Notes under the pieces: model-generated
The model's database searches: none
Seen by the model: only the letters and a program-made list of their open reading frames with translations
Told to the model about the DNA's origin: nothing
Part shown: in pieces, positions 1-7,139 of the stretch
How positions within the stretch are numbered: the stretch's first letter is position 1
Layout: each line of letters begins with the position of its first letter
Assembly: GCF_020037125.1 (NCBI RefSeq)
Contig: NZ_JAIQDG010000006.1
Span: 287,949 to 351,948 of the forward strand
Direction: 5' to 3'
Length of the DNA stretch: 64,000 bases
Source of the DNA: Myxococcus sp. RHSTA-1-4
GTDB lineage: Bacteria > Myxococcota > Myxococcia > Myxococcales > Myxococcaceae
Position numbers and translations under genes: made by a program

Positions 1-95
1 ATCACGCCGGCGCGGGGCGGGCGCAGCACGGGCCGCTCCGCCGCGAAGCCCGGCTCCGCGCTCCCGTCGCCTTTGATCACCTTGCCGATAGCCAT
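1..95 (-). CDS. Start of a T3SS stator-like gene (SctL/FliH position), cut by window edge
   Basis: Only the first 31 codons are visible, beginning MAIGKVIKGDGSAEP. The ATG at 95 follows a good Shine-Dalgarno (AAGGAG) a few bases upstream. The gene starts 25 bases after the FliG-like gene and on the same strand, so it is the next member of the T3SS operon. In T3SS operons the gene after sctJ/sctK is normally sctL, the FliH-like regulator of the secretion ATPase. The visible N-terminus is too short to confirm that by sequence, so the name rests on gene order alone. Confidence 0.45.
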   Translation of the reverse strand, partial: MAIGKVIKGDGSAEPGFAAERPVLRPPRAGV

Positions 96-119
96 GGGGT
101 GCTCCTTGGGTCCCCGATG

Positions 120-1940
120 CTAGCGCGTTCCGCCCCTGGGTCCACGTCCGCCCGAGCCCGGAGGCACCACCGGGCGGTCGATTCCGGACGTGGACCGGGG
201 CCGGCGCTGCACCGACGTGCCCTCGGTCAGGGCCGCCTGACCGGGGGACGTGGTCGCCCGCCCGGGCAGCACCCGGGGAGGCCGCTCCGGCGCCGGCTCC
301 TCCGGCGCGCCCCGGCTCCCACCCCGAGGGGCGCCTGAGCCCCGGGAGCGGAACACCCGGGAGCCGTCCGGGTCCCCGCTGGACTCGGCACCGGGCTCCA
401 CGCCAGGGCGCCTCCGGGAGACACGAGGAGGCTCCTCGGGCGGCCGCCGCACCCGGGACGGCTCTCCCGGCGCGACGCGGGAGCGCTCCCGGCCGGGCTC
501 CGGGTTCGTCTCCGGCTCCTGGCGGGGGGCACCGCGCTGGCCCAGGCGCGAGGGCGGCGGGCCGATCCGGGCCCCGTCCGGATCCGCCCGCACGGGCCGT
601 GACGGCCGGGGCTCGGGCGCTCCGGGCTCGCGGCGGGCGCCGGCAGGGGTGGCAATGGAGGATTCGCGGCGGGGCGGCACCCGGTGCACGGCGGAGCCGC
701 CCGGGTCTGCCGGGGTCCTCGCCGCGGGCCCGCGGCTGGACATCGCCCCCGCGTTCCGGGCCGCGCGCTCGGCCATGGGGTCCCTCCGCGCGGCGCCGGA
801 CACCGCGGGCACCTGGCGGGAGGGGGCCGGGCCCTGCATGGACGGACGCGGCTTCGGCCCGGACACGGCGGGGCCCTGCATGGACGCGCGAGGCGCCTGG
901 GACGAGGGCGCGTCCCGGGAAGGCGCGCCGGCCGCCTTGCGCGCCCCCGGCGGCGGCGGGAGCACCGCGGACTGACGCGGCGGGGGCTGGGACGCAAGAC
1001 GCACCGGGCGCTCGATGAGGCCCCGCGTGGCCAGGCGCTCCAGGTCCATGACGATGTCGGTGCGGCCGCCGTCGCCCCGGGCGGTGGGGCGGATGCGCTC
1101 CTCCCGGACCCACTTCGCCAGCAGGCTGCCGAACTCGCCGCGGTACTTCTCCAGCATGCGCGCGGCGAACTCCGGCGACTGCGCCACGCACGCGCGCGCC
1201 AGCCGCTGGACGCCCGCGCTCCGGATGGCGGCCGCCAGGCTCGTCAGTCCCTCATGCACCGTCAGCGCCGCGCGCGCGTCTTCCTCGGGCAGCTTGCGCG
1301 GGGCATTGGCCGCCACCGACTTGGTGGCCAGCAGCTTCAGGTCCGGCGGCAGCGGCTCGATGAGCGCGTCGCGCTCCCCGTCCGGCAGGCCCGCCATCGC
1401 CGGCCCCAGCACGCGCGCGCCCAGCCGATCACACACGGTGAGGATTTCGCGCTGCTGGAGCTGGAGCACGTCGGAGAACTTGAAGCCCGCGGCCTGCTGC
1501 CCGGCCTCGCGCGCCAGCGCCTCCTCCAGCTTCCACCGGACGATGTCCAGCACCTGCGGACGGACCTCGCGCGTCAGCTTCACGCGCGGGGGCGGCAGGT
1601 GGGCGCGCACCGCGTCCGCCAGCGTGCCCGGCAGCGCGCGCAGCACCACCTCCACCAGCGCCCCGCGCTCGCGCTGCAGCAGCGCGGCCAGCCGCTCCGG
1701 CTCCGCGCTCCAGAGCTGCCCACGCCGGTCCTTGAGGAAGCGCTTGATTTCCTGCACCACCGCGGGGATGCGCTTCTCCCGCGGAATCTGGAGGATTTCC
1801 TGCGCGCGGTGGCGCAGCAGCGCGCCCTCCTCTTCCGGGAGGTGCTCCAGCGCCGCGAGGCTGTCCTGACCGCCGAAGGTGACGGCCGTCAGGAGCATCA
1901 TGCTCTGGCGCTTGTTGAGCGAGGTGAAGAACGAGTCCAA
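120..1940 (-). CDS. FliG-like protein of the T3SS operon, in the SctK position
   Basis: The protein has 606 residues and starts at TTG 1940 behind a GAGGTG ribosome site; Met14/15 is a fallback start. Residues about 8-70 (LNKRQSMMLLTAVTF...LAALEHLPEEE) follow the FliG N-domain pattern, a helix, then a leucine-rich 'HLxxEE' motif. Residues about 80-115 (PERLAALLQRERGALVEVVLRALP) resemble the FliG middle domain. From about residue 330 the chain is a long Pro/Arg/Ser-rich, probably disordered tail. In flagella FliG joins the MS ring to the C-ring and motor; in injectisomes the equivalent slot is filled by SctK. It follows sctJ directly, as expected for a protein that sits on the ring. The FliG resemblance is by eye; an unrelated SctK-like adaptor is the alternative. 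Confidence 0.6.
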   Translation of the reverse strand: MDSFFTSLNKRQSMMLLTAVTFGGQDSLAALEHLPEEEGALLRHRAQEILQIPREKRIPAVVQEIKRFLKDRRGQLWSAEPERLAALLQRERGALVEVVLRALPGTLADAVRAHLPPPRVKLTREVRPQVLDIVRWKLEEALAREAGQQAAGFKFSDVLQLQQREILTVCDRLGARVLGPAMAGLPDGERDALIEPLPPDLKLLATKSVAANAPRKLPEEDARAALTVHEGLTSLAAAIRSAGVQRLARACVAQSPEFAARMLEKYRGEFGSLLAKWVREERIRPTARGDGGRTDIVMDLERLATRGLIERPVRLASQPPPRQSAVLPPPPGARKAAGAPSRDAPSSQAPRASMQGPAVSGPKPRPSMQGPAPSRQVPAVSGAARRDPMAERAARNAGAMSSRGPAARTPADPGGSAVHRVPPRRESSIATPAGARREPGAPEPRPSRPVRADPDGARIGPPPSRLGQRGAPRQEPETNPEPGRERSRVAPGEPSRVRRPPEEPPRVSRRRPGVEPGAESSGDPDGSRVFRSRGSGAPRGGSRGAPEEPAPERPPRVLPGRATTSPGQAALTEGTSVQRRPRSTSGIDRPVVPPGSGGRGPRGGTR

Positions 1941-2012
1941 ACGTCACCTCGCGGGCTCACGGCCGCCCGCGCTGGGAGGAGGAAGGAAGCCCCGCCGCAA
2001 GGGGCAACGGCG

Positions 2013-2831
2013 TCAGGCCTCCGGAGGCCGGGCGCGGGGACGGCCCCCGGCGCGGGCCGCGGGAGCGCTGCTGGAGCCCCCGCGCATGAACGTCCACACC
2101 GTCAGGCCCATCATCACCAGCACCAGCGCGAAGGCGCCGCCGAGCATCACCTTGAACTGGCCCGCGCTGGACGCCGTCATCCGCAGCCCCAGCACGTCCT
2201 GCAGCCGGCTCTCCGAGTCCGTCTCCGCCGTGGGCAGCATCGCCTGCGTCATCAGCACCGTCACCGCGTCCGGCTTCAACTCCGGCACCGAGGTGGCGGC
2301 GAAGCGCTTCACCATCTCTTCCGTGATGGGCGGCTTGTTGCCCTCGAGCGGCCGGTACTTGATGAACACCGACGCGGACGGCATCGGCTTGTTCTCCGGC
2401 TGCGTCAGGTCGTTGTTCTCCGGAATCATCACGATGGCGCGCGCCTCCAGCACGCCGTCGATCTGATTGAGCGCGTTGGACACCTCGCCGCCCAGCGCCT
2501 TGAGGAGCATCGCGCGCTCCTCGGTGGCGGTGGGCACCATGCTGCCCTTGGCGAAGTGGGCCAGGCCCTTCTCCACCGGGCGCGGCAGCGAGTTGCGCTT
2601 GAGCAGCTCCGCGGCCTGGGCGGCGTCCGCCTTGGGCACGGTAATCATGAACCGCACCTCGTTGCCGCCCTCCTCCTTCTCCTTCTTGGCGTTGATGCCG
2701 TTCTTGCTGAGCAGGACGTAGATTTCGTTGGCGTCCGCTTCGGTCAGCTCGTGCTGGAGCTCGATGTGGCAGCCCGTCACGAGGACGAGGGCGAGGAGCG
2801 GGGCGACAAACGCGTGCGGTCGGCGAATCAT
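2013..2831 (-). CDS. sctJ: T3SS inner-membrane ring lipoprotein SctJ (YscJ/FliF family)
   Basis: SctJ forms the periplasmic face of the inner-membrane ring of the secretion apparatus. The 272-residue protein begins MIRRPHAFVAPLLALVLVTGC, a lipoprotein signal peptide with its lipid-attachment Cys in the VTGC lipobox. The first ring-building motif follows (LTEADANEIYVLLSKNGI), then the second domain (EVSNALNQIDGVLEARAIVMIP). A C-terminal transmembrane helix lies at about residues 235-258, and a short basic tail ends the chain. This matches the usual YscJ layout and length. The ATG at 2831 was chosen because it opens the signal peptide; the longer frame upstream overlaps a hairpin. The Shine-Dalgarno is weak. 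It is separated from sctI by 106 bases holding a strong hairpin. Confidence 0.9.
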   Translation of the reverse strand: MIRRPHAFVAPLLALVLVTGCHIELQHELTEADANEIYVLLSKNGINAKKEKEEGGNEVRFMITVPKADAAQAAELLKRNSLPRPVEKGLAHFAKGSMVPTATEERAMLLKALGGEVSNALNQIDGVLEARAIVMIPENNDLTQPENKPMPSASVFIKYRPLEGNKPPITEEMVKRFAATSVPELKPDAVTVLMTQAMLPTAETDSESRLQDVLGLRMTASSAGQFKVMLGGAFALVLVMMGLTVWTFMRGGSSSAPAARAGGRPRARPPEA

Positions 2832-2868
2832 GGGCGGGGCGAGCTTACTAGGCCCCCGGAAAACGCGG

Positions 2869-2906
2869 AAGGGCGCCCCCTCCCCCAAGAGGGAGGGACC
2901 GCCCTT
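2869..2906 (-). terminator. Strong hairpin between sctI and sctJ (terminator or attenuator)
   Basis: On the transcribed (minus) strand, AAGGGCG and CGCCCTT arms enclose a further CCCTCCC/GGGGAGGGGG pairing. A short U-rich stretch (GTTTTCC) follows a few bases after the stem. The structure lies inside the T3SS operon, downstream of the sctI stop and upstream of the weak sctJ ribosome site. It may partly terminate transcription after the abundant rod subunit. Confidence 0.5.
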
Positions 2907-2937
2907 CACCGGCGCCACCGGGGTGCGGTGGGAATGC

Positions 2938-3489
2938 CTAGACCTGCGTCTTGACGACGTCCTTGAGGCCGGTGGTGGCCTTCTCCACCACCTTGCTCGT
3001 CAGGTCCAGCTGCTGCGTGTACTGGTACATGGACGCCTGGAGCGACAGCAGCTCCGCGTTGGAGAACTGCTTCCCGCTGGAGGCCTGGGCGATGATCTTC
3101 TCCAGGTTGCCCTGGCCCTTCTCCAGGTCGCCAATCACCTGCGTCATCATGTCGCCGGCCTTGGACGACTTCGCCGTCTCGGCCTTGGCGGCCACGGGCT
3201 CGGCGCCCTTCGCCGTCAGCGGCTCCTGGCCGGCGGCGCTCACCTTGTTGAGGGCGGCCTTCTCCGTCTTGTTGACGGTCTCCACCTGGCGCACGGCCTC
3301 CGTGCGCTGGGTGGCCTGGGCCTTGTTCACGCCCTGGGTGGCGTCCACCTGGCCCGCGCCCTGCGCCTTGTCAGCGAGAACTCCGTCGAACTTCGACGCG
3401 CCCTGCTTGTTCGTCTGCTGAGCGCCCTGCTCCTGGAGTTTTTGCTGCGCCACCTGCGCCGCGGAGACCCCGGTCATCGGACCCGCCAT
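2938..3489 (-). CDS. sctI: T3SS inner rod protein SctI (YscI/HrpB family)
   Basis: SctI is the secreted subunit that lines the rod between export gate and needle. The 183-residue protein has a low-complexity, Ala/Gln/Lys-rich N-terminal two thirds. It ends in the family's diagnostic C-terminal helix pair, SNAELLSLQASMYQYTQQLD followed by LTSKVVEKATTGLKDVV. It is longer than typical SctI proteins (about 80-140 residues) because of that N-terminal region. The start at 3489 has an ideal AAGGAGG seven bases upstream; the earlier ATG at 3507 lies on that Shine-Dalgarno and is rejected. The gene overlaps the end of the sigma-factor frame by 119 bases in another frame. Confidence 0.85.
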   Translation of the reverse strand: MAGPMTGVSAAQVAQQKLQEQGAQQTNKQGASKFDGVLADKAQGAGQVDATQGVNKAQATQRTEAVRQVETVNKTEKAALNKVSAAGQEPLTAKGAEPVAAKAETAKSSKAGDMMTQVIGDLEKGQGNLEKIIAQASSGKQFSNAELLSLQASMYQYTQQLDLTSKVVEKATTGLKDVVKTQV

Positions 3490-4207
3490 GTGAGACCCTC
3501 CTTGCATCCGTCGGAGTCGGAGGCAGTGCCTCCTCCTCGTTCAAGAGTTCCTTGAGCCGGTCGATTGCGCGCGCATGCAGCCGCGACGCCCAGCTCTTCG
3601 ACTGCCCTATTTCCGCCCCCGCCTCCTCCAGCGTCCTGCCCTGGAAGTAGTAGCCCTGAAGGAGCTTCTTCTCCTTCTCCGGGAGCTTCTCTATCGCCGC
3701 CCGCACCCGCGTCTTCAACTGCTCCAGCTCCAGCCGGACGTCCACCGGCAGGGACTCGTCGGTGTAGCCCTGCGCGTCCGCCCCTTCCAGGCTCGTGGCG
3801 AACACCATGGCGAGCCCGGCCACCGCATCCGAGATGTCATTGACATCATCGTCGAATGAGCTGCCCCGGTTGCTTGTCCCCGACTCCCTGTCGGAGAGAT
3901 TGCCCAGGTACGCCGCCGCCCGCTCCCCCGCGAAGGCGGTGCGGGCATCCGAGCCCCGCAACACCCCCATCTTCCTCAGCCCGTCGAAGATGGCGCCCTT
4001 GATGCGGTAGTGGGCGAAGGTGAGGAAGTTGGCCCCGACCTTCGGGTCGAACCGCTCGGCGGCCTCCAGCAGGCCTATCTGTCCGTACGCGACCAGCTCA
4101 TCCAGCTCGAGCTGGGCGTTGAACTGCTTGCGCACGGTCGCCGCCAGCGACCGCACGTAGGGGCCGTACTTCTCGAGGATGACCTTCCTGTCGTCGCCCA
4201 GAGCCAA
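3371..4207 (-). CDS. Sigma-28 (FliA) family RNA polymerase sigma factor in the T3SS operon
   Basis: This is a 278-residue sigma-70-family protein of the FliA/sigma-28 type. Region 2 is clear (DELVAYGQIGLLEAAERFDP at residues about 36-55, then FLTFAHYRIKGAIFDGLRKMG). An acidic linker of about 75 residues replaces most of region 3. Region 4 has a helix-turn-helix (LEEAGAEIGQSKSWASRLHARA, about 193-214). Homology ends near residue 225. The remaining 50 or so residues are encoded by DNA that also carries the sctI Shine-Dalgarno and first 40 codons, so this tail is likely an unselected overlap. Presumably it drives this secretion locus; a sigma-28 -10 octamer lies upstream of the operon. Confidence 0.85.
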   Translation of the reverse strand: MALGDDRKVILEKYGPYVRSLAATVRKQFNAQLELDELVAYGQIGLLEAAERFDPKVGANFLTFAHYRIKGAIFDGLRKMGVLRGSDARTAFAGERAAAYLGNLSDRESGTSNRGSSFDDDVNDISDAVAGLAMVFATSLEGADAQGYTDESLPVDVRLELEQLKTRVRAAIEKLPEKEKKLLQGYYFQGRTLEEAGAEIGQSKSWASRLHARAIDRLKELLNEEEALPPTPTDARRVSHGGSDDRGLRGAGGAAKTPGAGRSADEQAGRVEVRRSSR

Positions 4208-4214
4208 GCGCCGC

Positions 4215-4610
4215 TCACTCGGCCTTCGACCAAAGCCGCTCGAGAACCTGGTTCAGCCGCGGATCATCCTGCAGCGCGTCGGAGATCTTGCTGGTGAGGG
4301 AGGTGGACTTCATGCGGAGCTTCTCCTTCAGGATTTCGGCGACCAGCGCCTTGGTCGCCTCCTCCTTGCTCTTGAAGCCCCCGTTCTTGAGCTGCCGGGC
4401 AATGGCCACCGCCTGGGCGGCGACCGGGTCCGCAGCCTGGGGGCCCTGGACGTTGCTGGAGCCTACCAGACCCGAGGGCCCGACGAGAGACTCCGCCTTG
4501 TCCACCTTGCCGCCAAAGCTCGCACCCGCGGCCGGCGCGGAGCCGGACGCACCTTTCGCGCCACCGGCGCGGCCCTTTCCACCCCCTCGTCCCACACCAC
4601 CGACAGCCAT
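4215..4610 (-). CDS. Small unknown protein of the T3SS operon
   Basis: This 131-residue protein is not a family I recognise. Residues 1-50 are Gly/Ala-rich and flexible. Residues 60-131 are predicted helical (DPVAAQAVAIARQLKNGGFK, then ALVAEILKEKLRMKS, then SDALQDDPRLNQVLERLW). The start at 4610 has GGAGGAGAAG six bases upstream and is preferred to an ATG 14 codons earlier. It sits between a TPR protein and the sigma factor, 7 bases before the latter, so it is co-transcribed. A secreted substrate, a needle-complex accessory or an anti-sigma-like partner are all possible; nothing in the sequence decides between them. Confidence 0.7.
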   Translation of the reverse strand: MAVGGVGRGGGKGRAGGAKGASGSAPAAGASFGGKVDKAESLVGPSGLVGSSNVQGPQAADPVAAQAVAIARQLKNGGFKSKEEATKALVAEILKEKLRMKSTSLTSKISDALQDDPRLNQVLERLWSKAE

Positions 4611-4626
4611 CGCCTTCTCCTCCGTC

Positions 4627-5058
4627 CTACTTCTTCGCCGGAGGCAGGACACCCGCCTCCTTCGCCTGCAGGAGCGCCTGGGCCAGCCGGGCCGCGTCGC
4701 TGTCCGGCTCCAGGTCCATCGCGGCCTTCAGCTCCTTGAGCGCCTCCACCACCTTGCCCATGAAGAGCAGCGCCTCGCCCGCGTGGGCACGAGGCAGCGC
4801 GGACTGGGGCGCCAGCCGCTGCGCGGAGCGGTAGGCCTGCAGCGCCTTGTCGTGACGGCCCTGGGCGAACTCCACCGCGCCCAGTCCGAGCTGCGGCACC
4901 TCGCTCTTGGGCATCAGCGCCGCGGCTCCGGTGAAGATCTCCTTCGCCTTGTCGAAGTGCCCCATGTCCAGCCACAGGTAGCCGGCCTCCAGCAGCACCA
5001 TGGCCTGCTGGCGCCCGAGGGGGACGAGGCTGTTCGAGATCTCCGAGGTCTCCGCCAT
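4627..5058 (-). CDS. TPR protein, likely T3SS chaperone (SctG/SycD-like)
   Basis: The 143-residue protein consists of about three tetratricopeptide repeats: residues 20-50 (MVLLEAGYLWLDMGHFDKAKEIF), 54-84 (VPQLGLGAVEFAQGRHDKALQAY) and 88-118 (LPRAHAGEALLFMGKVVEALKEL). It has no signal peptide and should be cytoplasmic. Small all-TPR proteins in T3SS operons usually act as chaperones for translocators or needle subunits. The gene immediately upstream (5140-5709) encodes the best candidate client. It lies 16 bases before the next gene. Confidence 0.75.
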   Translation of the reverse strand: MAETSEISNSLVPLGRQQAMVLLEAGYLWLDMGHFDKAKEIFTGAAALMPKSEVPQLGLGAVEFAQGRHDKALQAYRSAQRLAPQSALPRAHAGEALLFMGKVVEALKELKAAMDLEPDSDAARLAQALLQAKEAGVLPPAKK

Positions 5059-5139
5059 GGACTTCGCTCTTCCTTTCCGCGTCCGCCGAGAAGGCGGGCG
5101 GCGCCGCCCACCTCCCCTTCGGCCTGGTGCCGCCCGCGA

Positions 5140-5709
5140 TTAGCGGACGTTGCTGATGGAGTTCTTGATCGTATCGTGCCGCGACTTCATCACGTTGGAA
5201 ATCGCGGTGAAGGTCTGCGACTCCTGCTGGATGGCCGCCTGCAGGTTGAGCAGCTTGGAGTTCTCCTCGGCCATCTTGGTCAGCGAGAAGCTGCCGTTGA
5301 CGGTGTCCGTCGGGCTGGCGTTGGCGCCGGTGCCCGCCGTCGGCGTGCCCACGATGCTGCCGCCCACGCCGCCGCCCACGGAGACGCCGACCGAGCCGGA
5401 CACCATCGAACCCGTGCCGCCGCCCATCGGCGCCACCGCCGTGCCCATGACACCGGCGTACGGCGCGCCGGCCATGCCGGAGCCGCTGGTGCTGGAGAAG
5501 GTGTGCATCGAGGAGACCGCGGCGGAGACGATCTGCCCGCCCGGAATCATGCCCGCCACCGCGCCCACGCCCGCGCCCACCGCGCCCGCGGCGTTGTTCA
5601 GGCCGCTCTGCAGCCGCGCGCCAAAGCCGGTGTTCGGAGTCTGCCGAGCCGTCGTCAGGTTCGTCGAGAGACGCGTCGTCGGGCCCATCATGTTGTCGAT
5701 CTTCGCCAT
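5140..5709 (-). CDS. Probable secreted T3SS component (needle/filament-like), first gene of operon
   Basis: The protein has 189 residues. The central part (about 45-140) is Gly/Ala/Ser-rich with few charges (GAVGAGVGAVAGMIPGG and similar). The C-terminal 45 residues form a long amphipathic helix (KLLNLQAAIQQESQTFTAIS, then NVMKSRHDTIKNSI). A C-terminal helix of that 'LLxLQxxIQ...' style is typical of needle, inner-rod and filament subunits of T3SS. There is no classical signal peptide, as expected for a T3SS substrate. The start at 5709 follows GGAGGAAGC-type purines. A secreted structural subunit or translocator is the best guess; the exact family is not assigned. Confidence 0.55.
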   Translation of the reverse strand: MAKIDNMMGPTTRLSTNLTTARQTPNTGFGARLQSGLNNAAGAVGAGVGAVAGMIPGGQIVSAAVSSMHTFSSTSGSGMAGAPYAGVMGTAVAPMGGGTGSMVSGSVGVSVGGGVGGSIVGTPTAGTGANASPTDTVNGSFSLTKMAEENSKLLNLQAAIQQESQTFTAISNVMKSRHDTIKNSISNVR

Positions 5710-5779
5710 TGCTTCCTCCAGGCGCTGCTGCCAGCGAAAAGGTCAGAGATCCCCGATGTTCCGGATGCTCTCCTTCGTA

Positions 5780-5787
5780 TTATCGGC
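5780..5787 (-). promoter_or_regulatory. Sigma-28-type -10 element upstream of the T3SS operon
   Basis: Read on the minus strand this is GCCGATAA, an exact match to the sigma-28/FliA -10 consensus. Eleven bases further upstream the sequence is GCAACCCC, only a weak match to the -35 box (TAAAGTTT). The expected start site leaves a leader of roughly 60 bases before the ATG at 5709. Because the operon itself encodes a FliA-type factor, autoregulation is an attractive inference. Confidence 0.45.
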
Positions 5788-5847
5788 CGTTGGGGCCCGG
5801 GGTTGCCTGATCCAGGCAAAAAAGCCGGACCGCCCCCAAAACCCCTG

Positions 5848-6129
5848 TTATTTCCGGCCCTTGGCGCCCTTCGCCTCGGCGACGAGCCGCTCGCGGGTCT
5901 CCACCAGCAGCTCCAGCAGCTCCTCGGCGCGGCTGATCGCCGCCTGGGCCTTCTTGCCCTGCTCCACCTTGGGGCCCTTGAGGTCGGCGAGGCCCGCCTT
6001 CACCGGGGCGAAGAGGGCGCGCACCTCTTCCGCCGGGGTCGCCTCGAGGAGGGACTCGACGGCGGGATAGGAGGGCGCGGGCAGCTCCTGGGCCGGGGCG
6101 GACGTGGACGGCTTGGCGGACGGGGGCAT
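5848..6129 (-). CDS. Small helical protein of unknown function
   Basis: This 93-residue protein has a Pro/Ser/Ala-rich first 25 residues, then about 65 residues of predicted helix (ESLLEATPAEEVRALFAPVK, then KAQAAISRAEELLELLVET) ending in a Lys/Arg-rich tail. The ATG at 6129 has AGGAG about 12 bases upstream. The reading frame continues upstream without a better start. It is not recognised. It is on the same strand as the T3SS operon but separated from it by the 138-base region with the putative sigma-28 promoter, so it may be an independent small gene. Confidence 0.55.
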   Translation of the reverse strand: MPPSAKPSTSAPAQELPAPSYPAVESLLEATPAEEVRALFAPVKAGLADLKGPKVEQGKKAQAAISRAEELLELLVETRERLVAEAKGAKGRK

Positions 6130-6389
6130 TGCGGCGAAGGTCTCCTGTCGGGCCACCGGCCGGACGGCCGGTGGGCGCTGGACTCGTGACGGTAGGGGAA
6201 AAGCCCCACCGCCTTCAAGCCACCCGCTTCTTCCGCTGGGGACGGCACCCCACGTCCCACCGGCCGAGGAGGGAACGGGCGCTCCAGAGGACTGCCCAGC
6301 AAGCCCTGTTCGCTTCCACGAGCGCACCTAGCTTTTCCGCAACGGAGCGGCGCCGCACGCCCTCCGCCGCACTCACACAGGAGAATCCC

Positions 6390-6959
6390 ATGAAGAAGCT
6401 GGTTGGAGTTTTCGCGACCATCGCGCTGCTCGGCTCGGGCGCCGCCTTCGCGGAGGACGACAAGAGCAAGCAGCAGCAGCAGGAGCCGTCCTCCGCGCAG
6501 GGTGGCGCCGGCACCGCGGGTAGCGGAAGCATGCAGAACGAGCCCGCCATGGGCGGCTCCGGCTCCACCATGGGCGGCCAGAGCGCCATGGGCCAGAAGG
6601 AGCTGACAGGCAAGGTGGTCAAGGCCGACAACAAGATGGTCTACGTGGACCACATGGGCGTGGTGGTGCCGCTCAAGGTCGACAAGAGCACCCAGTTCAC
6701 CGACCCGGCCCTCAAGCGCGCCAAGGACCTGCAGCCGGGCCAGGAGATCCGCGCCAGCTACGAGGTGAAGGAGACGGACAACGTCGCCAAGAGCATCTCC
6801 ATGTCCGGCACCGGGGGCACCGGTGACGTGATGACGCCCGACTCCTCCATCAACCAGGGCGGCACCGGCCTCGAGGAGGACAAGAGCATGGACGACACCG
6901 GCGGCTCCGGCGACACGGGCACCATGAACCCGGACACCAGCTCCAGCCCCTCGCCCTGA
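6390..6959 (+). CDS. Exported low-complexity protein with a small beta domain
   Basis: The 189-residue protein starts with a clear signal peptide (MKKLVGVFATIALLGSGAAFA, cleavage after AFA). A Gln/Gly/Ser/Met-rich linker follows (residues 22-70). A compact beta domain comes next (KELTGKVVKADNKMVYVDHM, then VPLKVDKSTQFTD), resembling the OB-like repeats of DUF5666-type secreted proteins. The tail is acidic and Gly/Ser/Thr-rich. CAGGAG lies six bases before the ATG. It is probably periplasmic or surface-exposed; function unknown. It is a single-gene unit followed by a terminator. Confidence 0.8.
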   Translation: MKKLVGVFATIALLGSGAAFAEDDKSKQQQQEPSSAQGGAGTAGSGSMQNEPAMGGSGSTMGGQSAMGQKELTGKVVKADNKMVYVDHMGVVVPLKVDKSTQFTDPALKRAKDLQPGQEIRASYEVKETDNVAKSISMSGTGGTGDVMTPDSSINQGGTGLEEDKSMDDTGGSGDTGTMNPDTSSSPSP

Positions 6960-6984
6960 AGTGCCACTCCAGAGGGGAACCCCA

Positions 6985-7014
6985 GGGCCCACGGCCACTT
7001 CCGGCCGCGGGCCC
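6985..7014 (+). terminator. Rho-independent terminator after the exported protein gene
   Basis: The arms GGGCCCACGGCC and GGCCGCGGGCCC pair with one mismatch around a six-base loop, followed by a pyrimidine-rich CTTCCCTTTCT tract. It sits 25 bases after the stop codon. Confidence 0.6.
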
Positions 7015-7027
7015 CTTCCCTTTCTCC

Positions 7028-7067
7028 GTGTTCAGTTCATTCAGTCTTGACTGAATGAACTGAACAC
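7028..7067 (+). promoter_or_regulatory. 40-bp perfect palindrome, probable operator of the GbsR/MarR-type regulator
   Basis: Two 19-base arms (GTGTTCAGTTCATTCAGTC and its exact reverse complement) flank a two-base TT centre. The site is much less GC-rich than its surroundings. Within each arm TTCA recurs three times, so two or more dimers could bind side by side. It overlaps the -35 box of the putative promoter for the regulator gene that follows, which fits autorepression. Confidence 0.75.
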
Positions 7068-7075
7068 ACTACATG
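7047..7075 (+). promoter_or_regulatory. Putative sigma-70 promoter of the regulator/ABC operon
   Basis: TTGACT (7047-7052) and TACATG (7070-7075) are separated by 17 bases. The -35 matches consensus at five of six positions and lies on the palindrome centre, so an operator-bound repressor would block polymerase. The -10 is weaker. Confidence 0.5.
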
Positions 7076-7139
7076 CCGCCGCACCCTCCAGGCCCGGGCC
7101 CGCGTGCGCGAGGCCCCGGCGGAGGAGACGGAGGCCGGC

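Noticed and set aside
5800..5830. TTGCCTG-ATC-CAGGCAA inverted repeat as a terminator
   Set aside because: The T-run lies before the hairpin on the minus strand and an A-run follows it on the plus strand, so neither direction fits intrinsic termination. It could still be a binding site, but support is thin.
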